Positions 53,869 to 62,615 are shown, counted from the stretch's first letter. The stretch is 64,000 bases of DNA from Comamonas resistens (GCF_030064165.1 NZ_CP125947.1:4464001-4528000); one strand, 5' to 3'. The notes: a model not told the origin generated them from the sequence alone. Numbers and translations are program-made.

Positions 53869-54777
53869 CTACGACTGCTGCAACTGCTGCCGCAGCTGCA
53901 GGCAGTGCTTCCAGACCCGTTCGTCAAACAGCAGCTGCATATGCGCAGCATCCTCCACCTGGTGCAGCTGCGCGCCCTCCATCGTCGCCAGCGTCGGCGG
54001 GAACACGATGTTGTCGCTGCTGCTGCACCAGCAGCTCATGGAAACATCGGCAGGTAAAGGCCCCAGTGCCTGCAGCCAGTCACCGGCCTCGCGCATATCG
54101 CGTGCAGGCAGGCGGTGGGCAAACCGCGCCAGCCATGTTCCGCCATGGGGCGTGGCCACGGTCACCACATGGGCCGCATATTGCGAGCGCTGACCGGCAG
54201 TCAAGGTCTTGAGCCAGGCCCTCACCACCAGCCCCCCCATGCTGTGCGCCACCAGCAGCGGTGCCCGCCCCGTCTGCCGCGCCATCTGCTGCACGCAGCG
54301 ATGCAGGTTCGCCACCATGGCATCAACCGGATGCCCGTGCGCGGGCTCCAGCGTCATCGCTGCACAGGCAATATCACGCGCCTTCAGCTTTCTGAGCCAT
54401 GGGTTCCACACCGCACGGCTGCAGAAATAGCCATGCACCAGCACCACGCCGACCTGCCCTTGGGGCTGAACCGGGCAGAAGTCGGCCTCGGCTTGAGAGC
54501 GAAACGGTATGCGCCAGCCGAATATCCGCAGTGAAAACCGCCACTCCGCCAGCCAGGCACGCAGCACCACACCCGTTGCCGGCCTTGGCAACCGGCGGCT
54601 GCGCAGCACATGGCGCATCAACAGCATCTGCAGGCCCAGTTGCGCTCCCGCTCCGCAGGCCAGTGCAGCGACACCTGCTGCGGCCAGCCAAGGCCTGCTC
54701 TCCCCCCAGAAGCCACACCACAGCAGGGCAGCAGCCAGATGGGTCAGCACCACGAAGCGCCAAAACCAGATATTCAC
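53869..54777 (-). CDS. Alpha/beta hydrolase (lipase/PGAP1-like)
   Basis: 302 residues with two N-terminal membrane segments (about 8-55: FVVLTHLAAALLWCGFWG and WLAAAGVAALACGAGAQLGLQ). The hydrolase domain follows: VGVVLVHGYFCSRAVWNPWLRKL (oxyanion region), PLLVAHSMGGLVVRAWLKTL with the G-x-S-x-G-type nucleophile Ser, and VTVATPHGGTWLARFA. The acid and His are expected in SCWCSSSDNIVFPP and DAAHMQLLFD. Probably a membrane-anchored esterase or lipase; substrate unknown. Divergent from fadD. Confidence 0.82.
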   Translation of the reverse strand: MNIWFWRFVVLTHLAAALLWCGFWGESRPWLAAAGVAALACGAGAQLGLQMLLMRHVLRSRRLPRPATGVVLRAWLAEWRFSLRIFGWRIPFRSQAEADFCPVQPQGQVGVVLVHGYFCSRAVWNPWLRKLKARDIACAAMTLEPAHGHPVDAMVANLHRCVQQMARQTGRAPLLVAHSMGGLVVRAWLKTLTAGQRSQYAAHVVTVATPHGGTWLARFAHRLPARDMREAGDWLQALGPLPADVSMSCWCSSSDNIVFPPTLATMEGAQLHQVEDAAHMQLLFDERVWKHCLQLRQQLQQS

Positions 54778-54946
54778 CGCCTGCCACTCCTTCGTACGTT
54801 CATTGCGCGCGATTTCGCCTAGGACAAGCCCCGGTAGACCCCTGCACGGAGCTTGCCCAGAATCTGCCGCACAGCACCGCTAGGCACACTTCTCTCAACC
54901 TGCGCCTCAACTCTTCGGTATCAAGGCGCCACTTCAAGGTTCCGCT

Positions 54947-56653
54947 ATGGAAATCGCTGCACCCTGGTTCCAGAACTATCCACCCAATGTGCCGCATGAA
55001 GTGCATCCCGGGCAATACCGCTCACTGGTGCATTTGCTAGAAGAGTCTTTCACCCAGCATGGCGAACGTCCGTTCTCGGTCTGCATGGACCGCTGGATGA
55101 GCTATGCCGAACTGGACCGGCTATCGAAGCAATTGGGGGCCTGGCTGCAAAGCCTGAATCTGGAGCCCGGTGCCCGCGTGGCCATCATGCTGCCCAATGT
55201 GCCGCAGTTTGCCGTCAGCATGGCAGGCGTGCTGCGCGCGGGATTCACCTGCGTGAATGTCAATCCGCTATACACGGCCCGGGAGCTCGAGCATCAACTC
55301 AAGGATTCGGGCGCCACCGCCATCATCATTCTGGAAAACTTTGCCCATACCCTGGCCCAGGTGCTGGAGCGCACCGCCATTCGGCATATCTGCCTGACGG
55401 GCATGGGCGACCTGCTGGGCGGTCTCTACGGCAGCTGGATCACCTTCGCCGTGCGCCATCTGGCCAAGATGGTACCGGCCTTTGATTTACCTTTGGGATC
55501 AGGTAGCGAACAGCGCCAGGTCACACCATTCAACAAGGCCCTGGCCGCCGGAGCAGACCTCCAACTCGCGCCCAGCAATGCCACCCTCGATTCGACGGCT
55601 TTTCTGCAATACACGGGCGGCACCACGGGCCTGTCCAAAGGCGCGGTGCTGACCCATCGCAATATCGTGGCCGCCACGCTGCAAGCACATAGCTGGTTCA
55701 CGCCCGCACTCGATGGCCGGGTCAAGGCCGAAGAGACCCATATCGTGGCCGCGCTGCCGCTGTATCACATCTTCGCGCTCACGGTGAGCCTGTTTGCCAT
55801 GCGCCTGGGCGCCAGCCTGAGCCTGATTCCCAATCCGCGCGACATCCCCAAGTTCGTCAAGGTGCTCAAGAAGCGCCCCTTTCATATCCTGCCGGCAGTG
55901 AATACCTTGTTCAATGCGCTGCTCAACAACCCCGATTTCCGCCAGCTCGATTTCTCGCAGCTGTTCATCTCGCAGGCTGGCGGCATGGCGGCTTCGGAAG
56001 GCACGGCGCGCCAGTGGCAGCAGGTCACTGGCTGCGCCATGATCGAAGGCTGGGGCATGAGCGAAACCTGCGCCATAGGCACCAACAACCCCGTCACCAA
56101 CCGGCAGTTCACAGGCTCCATCGGCTTGCCGCTGCCCAGCATCTCGGTCGCCATCAAGGATGACGAGGGCCAGGATGTCCCGCAGGGTGATGCCGGCGAG
56201 CTCTGCATCAAAGGCCCCAATGTCATGCTCGGCTACTACAACCAGCCGGCAGAAACCGCCAAGGCCTTCACGGCCGACGGCTATATGCGCACCGGCGATA
56301 TCGGCGTGCTGGGCGACGACGGCTATGCCCGCATCATCGACCGCAAAAAAGACATGATGGTGGTCAGCGGCTTCAACGTCTATCCCAACGAGCTGGAAAA
56401 CGTCATCTCCCTGTGCCCCGGCGTGCTCGAATGCGCGGCCGTGGGCGTGCACGACGATCGCCAGGGCGAAGCCATCAAGGTCTATGTGGTGCGCAGCGAC
56501 CCGTCACTGACCGAAGACCGCGTGCTGCGCTACTGCCAGGAGCAACTGACCGGCTACAAACGCCCGCGCTTCATCGAGTTCCGCGACGAGCTGCCCAAGA
56601 CCAATGTGGGCAAGATCCTACGCCGGGAACTGCGGGACAAAGCCCAGTCTTGA
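54947..56653 (+). CDS. fadD: Long-chain fatty-acid-CoA ligase
   Basis: 568 residues. Adenylate-forming enzyme that activates fatty acids to acyl-CoA at the inner membrane. Motifs: FLQYTGGTTGLSKGAVLTHRN (P-loop), VAALPLYHIFALTV, EGWGMSETC, GYMRTGDIGVLGDDGYARIIDRKKDMMVVSGFNVYPNE (ATP-binding and linker, positions about 445-480), and the C-terminal KTNVGKILRRELRD with the catalytic Lys. Length equals E. coli FadD. Divergent from the hydrolase; no FadR-type site noticed. tRNA genes follow after 82 bases. Confidence 0.94.
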   Translation: MEIAAPWFQNYPPNVPHEVHPGQYRSLVHLLEESFTQHGERPFSVCMDRWMSYAELDRLSKQLGAWLQSLNLEPGARVAIMLPNVPQFAVSMAGVLRAGFTCVNVNPLYTARELEHQLKDSGATAIIILENFAHTLAQVLERTAIRHICLTGMGDLLGGLYGSWITFAVRHLAKMVPAFDLPLGSGSEQRQVTPFNKALAAGADLQLAPSNATLDSTAFLQYTGGTTGLSKGAVLTHRNIVAATLQAHSWFTPALDGRVKAEETHIVAALPLYHIFALTVSLFAMRLGASLSLIPNPRDIPKFVKVLKKRPFHILPAVNTLFNALLNNPDFRQLDFSQLFISQAGGMAASEGTARQWQQVTGCAMIEGWGMSETCAIGTNNPVTNRQFTGSIGLPLPSISVAIKDDEGQDVPQGDAGELCIKGPNVMLGYYNQPAETAKAFTADGYMRTGDIGVLGDDGYARIIDRKKDMMVVSGFNVYPNELENVISLCPGVLECAAVGVHDDRQGEAIKVYVVRSDPSLTEDRVLRYCQEQLTGYKRPRFIEFRDELPKTNVGKILRRELRDKAQS

Positions 56654-56735
56654 TAGAACAGATCCGAGAAATTTCAAAAAAATTACGAGTTTTCCCGAGG
56701 CACCCAAAAACTTGCTGCTAGAATAACGGTCTTCG

Positions 56736-56810
56736 GGGTGATTAGCTCAGCGGTAGAGCACTGCCTTCACACGGCAGGGGTCACATGTTCGATCCATGTA
56801 TCACCCACCA
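56736..56810 (+). tRNA. tRNA-Val (anticodon CAC), first copy
   Basis: 75 bases including an encoded CCA. Acceptor GGGTGAT pairs with ATCACCC; the anticodon arm is CTGCC-TTCACAC-GGCAG, giving anticodon CAC (valine, GUG); T arm ACATG-TTCGATC-CATGT. A TAGAAT box at 56719-56724 could be the -10 element. The body is identical to the second copy six bases downstream, while the acceptor stem differs. Confidence 0.95.
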
Positions 56811-56816
56811 GTTATT

Positions 56817-56891
56817 GCGCGATTAGCTCAGCGGTAGAGCACTGCCTTCACACGGCAGGGGTCACATGTTCGATCCATGTATCGCGCACCA
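56817..56891 (+). tRNA. tRNA-Val (anticodon CAC), second copy
   Basis: 75 bases including CCA. The acceptor stem is GCGCGAT/ATCGCGC, differing from the first copy at two base pairs, both compensated. The D, anticodon and T arms are identical to the first copy. The two are separated by only GTTATT, so they are co-transcribed and processed from one precursor ending at the terminator at 56895. Confidence 0.95.
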
Positions 56892-56894
56892 GAC

Positions 56895-56930
56895 AAAGCC
56901 TCTTGAATTCCGGTTCAAGAGGCTTTTTCT
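56895..56930 (+). terminator. Intrinsic terminator after the tRNA-Val pair
   Basis: AAAGCCTCTTGAA (56895-56907) pairs perfectly with TTCAAGAGGCTTT (56914-56926) around TTCCGG and is followed by TTCTTT. Confidence 0.92.
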
Positions 56931-57077
56931 TTGCCTGAACGGCAGCAGGCCCCAAAAAATGGGCAGGGCTCCAATCGACCTCCTCCTTTTGCAGGATGCC
57001 GGCTGTCCCCCGGTTTGCACAATGGTCTTCGAAGACAAGCTGCGCACACGGCGCCGCATTCACCAGAAGACACTGCC

Positions 57078-57515
57078 ATGAGCCACACCGCCACCCTGGT
57101 CTGGGGAGACCATTTGCTCATGGGCCATGGGCCCATGGACGAGTTGCACCAGGAGTTCGTGCAGCTGATTGCCCTGCTGCAAACCGCCGAAGACAGCGAG
57201 CTGCCCAGTCTGCTGCAAGCCATGCAAACCCATCTGCAGCACCACTTTGCCGAAGAAGACCAGTGGATGCTCGGCACCTCCTTCCCGCCGCGCGACTGCC
57301 ATATCGACGAGCATGCGGCCGTACTCAAGTCCGTGGCCGAAGTCCGTGAAAAGCTGGATCAGGGCAATGTGGCGCTTTGCCACGATCTGGTGCGTGCGCT
57401 GTCAGAGTGGTTCCCCGGTCACGCCACCCATCTGGATTCGGCCCTGGCGCACTGGATGAGCAAGCAGCGCTTTGGCGGCAAGCCCGTGGTGATACGCCGC
57501 AACCTGCAGACTTAG
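57078..57515 (+). CDS. Hemerythrin-like metal-binding protein
   Basis: 145 residues from ATG 57078; the frame is open further up but without coding sense. A hemerythrin-type four-helix bundle: GPMDELHQEFVQLI (His), LQAMQTHLQHHFAEEDQWML (HxxxE), DCHIDEHAAVLKSVAEV (His) and FPGHATHLDSALAHW (HxxxHxD-like). These residues fit a di-iron site that binds O2 or senses iron or oxygen. Single domain, cytoplasmic. Probably has its own promoter after the tRNA terminator. The role in this bacterium is unknown. Confidence 0.88.
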   Translation: MSHTATLVWGDHLLMGHGPMDELHQEFVQLIALLQTAEDSELPSLLQAMQTHLQHHFAEEDQWMLGTSFPPRDCHIDEHAAVLKSVAEVREKLDQGNVALCHDLVRALSEWFPGHATHLDSALAHWMSKQRFGGKPVVIRRNLQT

Positions 57516-57600
57516 GGCACCAGACCGAGAAGACAGTGCTTGCACCGGGCCTCTGCTAGTCTTGCAACCAGCAAAAACCAATCAAGAAGAGACAAGCCCG

Positions 57601-58551
57601 ATGACCGAAGCGCCTTTTTTGCCGCCTGGCCTGACCGTGCTGGAGCGCGGCTGGCTGTCAGCCAACAACATCGTATTTGCCGCAGCAGCCGGCGATGCCG
57701 AAGGCGCAGCCGTGGTGGATACGGGCTATGTCACCCACTCCGAGCAGACCCTGGCGCTGGTTGCCGAGACGCTGCAGGGTCAGCCGCTGGCACGCATTCT
57801 CAACACCCATCTGCACAGCGACCATTGCGGCGGCAACGCAGCTCTGCAAGCCGCTTATCCACAGGTGCAGACCTGGATTGCGCCGGGCCAGGCCGACGAT
57901 GTACGCCACTGGAACGAGTCAGCCCTCAGCTACGCGCCCACCGGGCAGGAATGTCCGCGCTTTGCCATCACCGGCGTGCTGCAACCCGGCAGCAGCGTGC
58001 GTCTGTCAGGCCGCGACTGGCAAATCCACGCCGCCCCGGGGCATGATCCGCATTCGGTGATTCTGTTCGAGCCCGACAGCCGCACGCTGATCTCTGCCGA
58101 TGCGCTGTGGGAAAACGGCTTTGGTGTGGTCTTCCCCGAAATCGAAGGCCTGCAGGCCTTTGACGAAGTCGCTGCCACGCTGGACTGCATAGAGCAGCTC
58201 AAGCCTCTGACCGTCATCCCCGGCCACGGCAGCCTGTTCAGTGATGTGGAGACTGCCTTGGCCATTGCGCGCAAGCGCCTGGACGGCTTTGTGCAGTCCC
58301 CGCTGCGCCATGCCAGCTATGCGGCCAAGGTGCTGCTCAAATACAAGCTGCTGGAATGGCAACAGATCAGCCTGCAGGATCTGGGCCAGTGGCTGCAGAA
58401 CACGCCTTACTTTGGCGTGTTGCACCAGCGTTACTTTGGCGAACAGACCCAGGCCCAATGGCAGCAGTCGCTGGTGGATGCGCTAGTGACCAGCAAGGCG
58501 GCCAGCCTGCAACCCAGAGAGGGGCAAAGCCCCTTGCTGCTCAACCTCTGA
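57601..58551 (+). CDS. MBL-fold metallo-hydrolase
   Basis: 316 residues from ATG 57601. Metallo-beta-lactamase fold: ILNTHLHSDHCGGNAAL (HxHxDH zinc motif, about 73), HAAPGHDPHSVILFEPDSRTLISADALWENGFG (third His and bridging Asp), and VIPGHGSLFSDV (last His). The C-terminal 100 residues are helical (LKYKLLEWQQISLQDLGQWLQ), as in glyoxalase-II/SoxH-like hydrolases with an added domain. A thioester or lactone hydrolase is possible. Convergent with the siderophore-interacting protein gene (16-base gap). Confidence 0.87.
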   Translation: MTEAPFLPPGLTVLERGWLSANNIVFAAAAGDAEGAAVVDTGYVTHSEQTLALVAETLQGQPLARILNTHLHSDHCGGNAALQAAYPQVQTWIAPGQADDVRHWNESALSYAPTGQECPRFAITGVLQPGSSVRLSGRDWQIHAAPGHDPHSVILFEPDSRTLISADALWENGFGVVFPEIEGLQAFDEVAATLDCIEQLKPLTVIPGHGSLFSDVETALAIARKRLDGFVQSPLRHASYAAKVLLKYKLLEWQQISLQDLGQWLQNTPYFGVLHQRYFGEQTQAQWQQSLVDALVTSKAASLQPREGQSPLLLNL

Positions 58552-58567
58552 CTTACGCAAGCCCTCA

Positions 58568-59356
58568 TCAGCTGTTGGCGCCCAGGTCTTCGTGAAAAGC
58601 GGTTTCGCCCTGCTTCCAGTACGCGGCAATGCGCATGCGCTTGGGGTTGGCACCGGGCTTGGCCAGAATGCGCTTGCGCAGATCCGCCATGACACGGCTT
58701 TCGCCGGCTGCCCAGACAAAACCGTCGCCCTCGGGCAGTTGCAGATCATCGGCCGCATCGGTCAGCGAGGTCACCCACTGCAAATCCAGCGCGGCAGCGC
58801 TGCGCCAGGCACGCTGGTCGGCCGGCTGGGCCTGCACCCGCACGATGGCACGACTGCCAGCGGGCAGCTCGGCCAGACGGCGCTCGATGGCCGGCATGGC
58901 TGACTCATCGCCCAGCAACACATGCCAGTCCAGATCCGCCTCGATCACCAGGCTGCCCCGCGGCCCGGCCAGACCCAGCCACTGACCCAGGGGCGCGCTG
59001 CGCGCCCATTCCACGGCAGGGCCTGTGCCGTGCTCGGCAAATTCAAGCTGCAAGGTATTGCGCGCCGCGTCATGGTTGATCGGGGTGTAGTCGCGCATGT
59101 CCGGACGCTCGCCCTCGATATGCGGGCGGCCGTCGACCATCTGCGGCAGATTGGGCTTGTCCAGCCCGGCCTGGGGCAGGATGAGCTTGGTGTGGTCGTC
59201 AAAGCCGGCGCTGACAAAGCCCTGCAGCTCAGGGCCGCCGACGGTCAGGCGGATAAAGCCGGGGCTGATCTGCTCACGTGCCAACAATTGCACATGGCGG
59301 GAGCGGAATTCGTGACGTACACGTTGCATGATGGCGGCTGTCTCGGTGTTGGACAT
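58568..59356 (-). CDS. Siderophore-interacting protein (FAD ferric reductase, ViuB/SIP family)
   Basis: 262 residues from ATG 59356. An N-terminal FAD-binding barrel with MRDYTPINHD (RxYT flavin motif, about 100) and GPRGSLVIEADLDWHVLLGDESAMPAIERRLAEL; the NAD(P)-binding half ends with GDGFVWAAGESRVMADLRKRI and RMRIAAYWKQGETAFHEDLG. It reduces ferric siderophores in the cytoplasm to free Fe(II). Divergent from a MarR-type regulator, whose probable operators lie in the 75-base gap, and near a TonB receptor for the import step. Confidence 0.92.
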   Translation of the reverse strand: MSNTETAAIMQRVRHEFRSRHVQLLAREQISPGFIRLTVGGPELQGFVSAGFDDHTKLILPQAGLDKPNLPQMVDGRPHIEGERPDMRDYTPINHDAARNTLQLEFAEHGTGPAVEWARSAPLGQWLGLAGPRGSLVIEADLDWHVLLGDESAMPAIERRLAELPAGSRAIVRVQAQPADQRAWRSAAALDLQWVTSLTDAADDLQLPEGDGFVWAAGESRVMADLRKRILAKPGANPKRMRIAAYWKQGETAFHEDLGANS

Positions 59357-59368
59357 GTTTTTCAATAA

Positions 59369-59415
59369 GTTGATAAAGTCCACCAAATATTCATTAATAA
59401 GTTGACTTAGTCAAC
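59369..59415. promoter_or_regulatory. Pair of MarR-type operators between SIP and MarR genes
   Basis: A perfect odd-centred palindrome GTTGACT-T-AGTCAAC at 59401-59415 and a related site GTTGATAAAGTCCAC at 59369-59383 (11 of 15 positions the same). Centres are 32 bases apart, about three helical turns. They lie within the divergent promoter region and probably bind the adjacent MarR protein. Confidence 0.65.
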
Positions 59416-59431
59416 AAAAACCTTTCCCACC

Positions 59432-59872
59432 ATGAGTTCATCCATCTCCGCCGACGTGTTCGAGCTGCTGCACGACCTGCTTCACCTGTTTCGCGCGCGC
59501 CTGCTTGAGTCGCTTGAAGCGGTGCAACCGGGGCTGACCTTCAACGAATTCCGCATCCTCATGCACACCGGCCGCCACCCCGGCATCACGCAAAAGGAAC
59601 TGGTCGAGCACAGCCATACCGACAAGGCCCAGATGGCGCGCATGCTGGCCCAGCTGCAGGACAGGGGCTGGCTCGAGCGCTCGGCCAGCGAGGCCGACAA
59701 GCGCGTGCGCTGCCTGCAGCTCAGCGCCCAGGGGCAGCAGTTGTTCGACAGCCTGCGCGCCCGGCGCGAGCAGATTGCCCAGGAGCTGCTGCAGGACTTT
59801 CCCGCCGCCGAGCAAGCGCAGCTGCGCGCGCTGCTGCAGCAGGCTCTGAGCAGTGCCAGGGCTTCGGATTGA
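59432..59872 (+). CDS. MarR-family transcriptional regulator
   Basis: 146 residues. Winged HTH at about 35-105: FNEFRILMHTGRHPGITQKELVEHSHTDKAQMARMLAQLQDRGWLERS followed by the wing EADKRVRCLQLSAQGQQLFD (cited by position). Helical dimerisation parts at both ends. Divergent from the siderophore-interacting protein gene, with two palindromic sites in between. It most likely represses both itself and that gene; whether it senses iron, a siderophore or something else is open. Confidence 0.9.
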   Translation: MSSSISADVFELLHDLLHLFRARLLESLEAVQPGLTFNEFRILMHTGRHPGITQKELVEHSHTDKAQMARMLAQLQDRGWLERSASEADKRVRCLQLSAQGQQLFDSLRARREQIAQELLQDFPAAEQAQLRALLQQALSSARASD

Positions 59873-60219
59873 GGCAGACGCTCATGAATCAATAGCTTGC
59901 CACGCGGCTCAATTATTGGTTTCAACCCTAAAACCTCTTGAAACCATTGCTTGGCAAGCGCCAACCGCTCTCATCAATGCAGTCTTGAGCGCCCTATCGG
60001 CCACATGCGCATGTCGTACGACGACAACAAATTCAATGCATCGCCGTAAATTTTTGCAAAGAATTATTAAGAATCATTATCATTCAATACCGACGTACTT
60101 CTGAGTACGCCTAGCCAGCCAGGACTTTGTCCGAACCGTCATCAGACGCTTTCGGAGGCACGCCAGTGCAGACAGCCCGCTCATGCCAGCCACCTGTCTT
60201 CATCCTTTGTCCTGTCAAC
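59873..60219. promoter_or_regulatory. Region between MarR gene and TonB receptor, with nested hairpin and Fur-like box
   Basis: 347 bases. A nested hairpin at 59895-59959 has an outer stem GCTTGCCA/TGGCAAGC and an inner stem TGGTTTCAA/TTGAAACCA; it belongs to the repeat family ending other genes here. At 60063-60081, ATTATTAAGAATCATTATC matches about 14 of 19 positions of the Fur consensus, with an extra ATTC step after it. No gene is supported in the gap; an in-frame extension of the receptor from 60127 lacks a signal-peptide-like start. Confidence 0.65.
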
Positions 60220-62523
60220 ATGGCTCACTCCAACACCTATATCCAAAGCCGCAAGCATTCCGCGGCCCGCCTGCCCTCTTCCGCCGGTCTCGTCGCCTGC
60301 GCCGCCCTGGCCACTCTGAGCTTGTCTGCCCAGGCCCAGACCGAAACCACGCTCAAGGAAGTCAAGGTCGAAGAAGCGGCCGAGTCGGCCTACACACCGG
60401 GCCAGCTGTCCTCGCCCAAGTTCACCCAGCCGCTGGTCAACACCACGCAGACCGTCAACGTCATCAAGGAGCAGCTGCTGCAGGAGCAAGGCGCGACCAC
60501 GCTGACCGAGGCGCTGCGCAATGTGCCCGGCGCCGGCACCTTCTACGCAGGCGAGAACGGCAACACCAGCACGGGCGACGCCGTCTATATGCGCGGCTTC
60601 GACAGCTCCAGCAGCATTTATGTGGACGGCGTGCGCGACATCGGCTCGATCTCGCGCGATATGTTCAATATCGATCAGGTCGAAGTCACCAAGGGCCCGG
60701 CCGGCACCGACTATGGCCGTAGCGCCCCCACCGGCGCTATCAATCTGGTGAGCAAGCAGGCCAATCTGAACAACAGCTTCGGCGGCTCGCTGGGCCTGGG
60801 TTCGGCAAGCTACAAGCGTGCCAGCATCGACCTCAATCGCGTCGTCAATGCCGAGACCGGCACGGCCGTGCGCCTAAACGCCATGGCGCAGGACGCCAAT
60901 GTGGCGGGCCGCAACGGCATCGAGAACAACCGCTGGGGCATTGCGCCCTCGTTTGCCTTCGGCCTGAACTCGCCCACCCGCGTGTTCGTGAACCTGCTGC
61001 ATATCAAGCAGAGCAATGTGCCCGACGGCGGCGTGCTGACCATGGGCCTGCCCGGCTACACCTCGCCGGACCCCGCCAAGCGCGGCTATCTGAGCGGCGC
61101 GGCGCGCGTCAACAGCAAGAACTTCTACGGCACGGCCTCGGATCACGACGATGTGACGGCCACCATGGCCACGCTGAAGGTGGAGCATGATTTCTCCGCC
61201 ACCACCAAGCTGCGCAACACCACGCGCTGGGGCGAGACCAAGCAGGACTATCTGCTGACCGCCTTCATGGCCGGCAGCACCCAACTGGTCACGCCCAATG
61301 CCAACGATCCGTCCACCTGGGCCATGTCGCGCCTCATCAACACCAAGGATCAGGTCAACCGCATCCTGACCAACCAGACCAATCTGAGCACCAGCCTTGC
61401 CACCGGCAGCGTGCAGCATGATCTGAGCCTGGGCCTGGAGCTGACGCGCGAGGAACAGACCAATTACGGCCTGGCCACCAAGGGCACGGTGCCCGCGGTC
61501 AGCGTCTACAAGGCGGACTCCAGCATCTTGCTGCCTGACTACCAGCGCAACGGCGCCGACAGCAAGGGCAAGACCGACACCGTGGCGCTGTATGCCTTCG
61601 ATACGCTGAAGTTCAACGACCAGTGGCAAGCCAATCTGGGCCTGCGCCTGGACCGCTACAAGACCTCGTACAACGCCATGGCGGCCTGCACGGCCACCTC
61701 GACCACCCAGCCCTGTGGCAGCAACCCCGTGGGCACCGTGGTGCCCACCACATCGGACGGCCTGAGCAAATCCGGCACCTTGCTGAGCTGGAAGGCCGGC
61801 CTGCTCTACAAGCCCGCGCCCAATGGCAGCGTCTACCTGAACTACGCGCTCTCGCAGCAGCCGCCGGGCGGCAGCAACTTTGCGCTGTCGGCCGCAGTGA
61901 ACAATGCCGCCAACCCCAATATGGACCCGCAGAAGGCCAAGACGCTGGAACTGGGCAGCAAATGGGAGCTGGCGGAAAAGAATCTGATGCTCAGCGGCGC
62001 GCTGTTCCGTACCGAGGTGACCAATGAAATCGTCACCAACTCCGACGGCACCGTGGGCCAGACCGGCAAGAAGATCGTGCAGGGCCTGGAGCTGGGCGTC
62101 ATCGGCCAGATCAACAAGGCCTGGGGCGTGAGCGCGGGCTATACCGTGCAGAACACCAAGGTCGACACCGGCGCCCTGGTGGCAGCCGACGCCAGCAACG
62201 GCCTGACCTATACGCCCAAGAACGCCTTCAGCCTGTGGAGCACCTACCAGTTGCCCTTCGGCCTGACAGTCGGCGGCGGCGCACGCTATGCGGGCGGCCT
62301 CAAGCGCGGCACGGACGGTGCCGTGGGCACGCCCAACCACACGGACTCCTACTGGGTGTTCGATGCCATGGCCAGCTACCGCGTGAACAAGAATCTGGAC
62401 ATCCAGCTCAATGTCTTCAATCTGTTCGACAAGGATTATGTGGCAGCCATCAACAAGAGTGGCTACCGCTACTTCCCCGGTATTGCACGCTCGGCTCGTC
62501 TGACGGCCAATTTCAGGTTTTAA
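60220..62523 (+). CDS. TonB-dependent siderophore receptor (catecholate type, Fiu-like)
   Basis: 767 residues from ATG 60220; a longer reading from 60127 is possible but adds no recognisable leader. Signal peptide about 1-40 (ends LSLSAQAQ). Plug domain about 55-190: TVNVIKEQLLQEQGATTLTEALRNVPG and DAVYMRGFDSSSSIYVDGVRD, then DQVEVTKGPAGTDYGRSAPTGAINLVSKQ. The barrel ends with GIARSARLTANFRF, a terminal Phe. It imports a ferric siderophore across the outer membrane. The Fur-like box upstream and the PiuC-type gene downstream fit an iron-starvation unit. Confidence 0.93.
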   Translation: MAHSNTYIQSRKHSAARLPSSAGLVACAALATLSLSAQAQTETTLKEVKVEEAAESAYTPGQLSSPKFTQPLVNTTQTVNVIKEQLLQEQGATTLTEALRNVPGAGTFYAGENGNTSTGDAVYMRGFDSSSSIYVDGVRDIGSISRDMFNIDQVEVTKGPAGTDYGRSAPTGAINLVSKQANLNNSFGGSLGLGSASYKRASIDLNRVVNAETGTAVRLNAMAQDANVAGRNGIENNRWGIAPSFAFGLNSPTRVFVNLLHIKQSNVPDGGVLTMGLPGYTSPDPAKRGYLSGAARVNSKNFYGTASDHDDVTATMATLKVEHDFSATTKLRNTTRWGETKQDYLLTAFMAGSTQLVTPNANDPSTWAMSRLINTKDQVNRILTNQTNLSTSLATGSVQHDLSLGLELTREEQTNYGLATKGTVPAVSVYKADSSILLPDYQRNGADSKGKTDTVALYAFDTLKFNDQWQANLGLRLDRYKTSYNAMAACTATSTTQPCGSNPVGTVVPTTSDGLSKSGTLLSWKAGLLYKPAPNGSVYLNYALSQQPPGGSNFALSAAVNNAANPNMDPQKAKTLELGSKWELAEKNLMLSGALFRTEVTNEIVTNSDGTVGQTGKKIVQGLELGVIGQINKAWGVSAGYTVQNTKVDTGALVAADASNGLTYTPKNAFSLWSTYQLPFGLTVGGGARYAGGLKRGTDGAVGTPNHTDSYWVFDAMASYRVNKNLDIQLNVFNLFDKDYVAAINKSGYRYFPGIARSARLTANFRF

Positions 62524-62532
62524 GAGGAAACA

Positions 62533-62615
62533 CCCCCTGAGCGACTGCGTCGCTTCCCCCTCTCTTTCAGGAGGGGGACGACATCTTCGCTGCGGGGCGG
62601 CCCTTGCTTGATGTC
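62533..62615. repeat. GC-rich dispersed repeat, copy 3 (inverted)
   Basis: CCCCCTGAGCGACTGCGTCG on the left and GGCCCTTGCTTGATGTC on the right are the reverse of copies 1 and 2. It begins ten bases after the TonB receptor stop. Confidence 0.7.

Noticed and set aside
57078..58551. Hemerythrin and MBL-fold genes as a flavodiiron-type oxygen-defence pair
   Set aside because: The MBL protein lacks a flavodoxin domain and the two genes are separated by 85 bases with no other link; co-function is not supported.
60874..62340. 488-codon minus-strand frame inside the TonB receptor
   Set aside because: Gly/Ala/His-rich shadow of the receptor barrel, with no motif or ribosome site.
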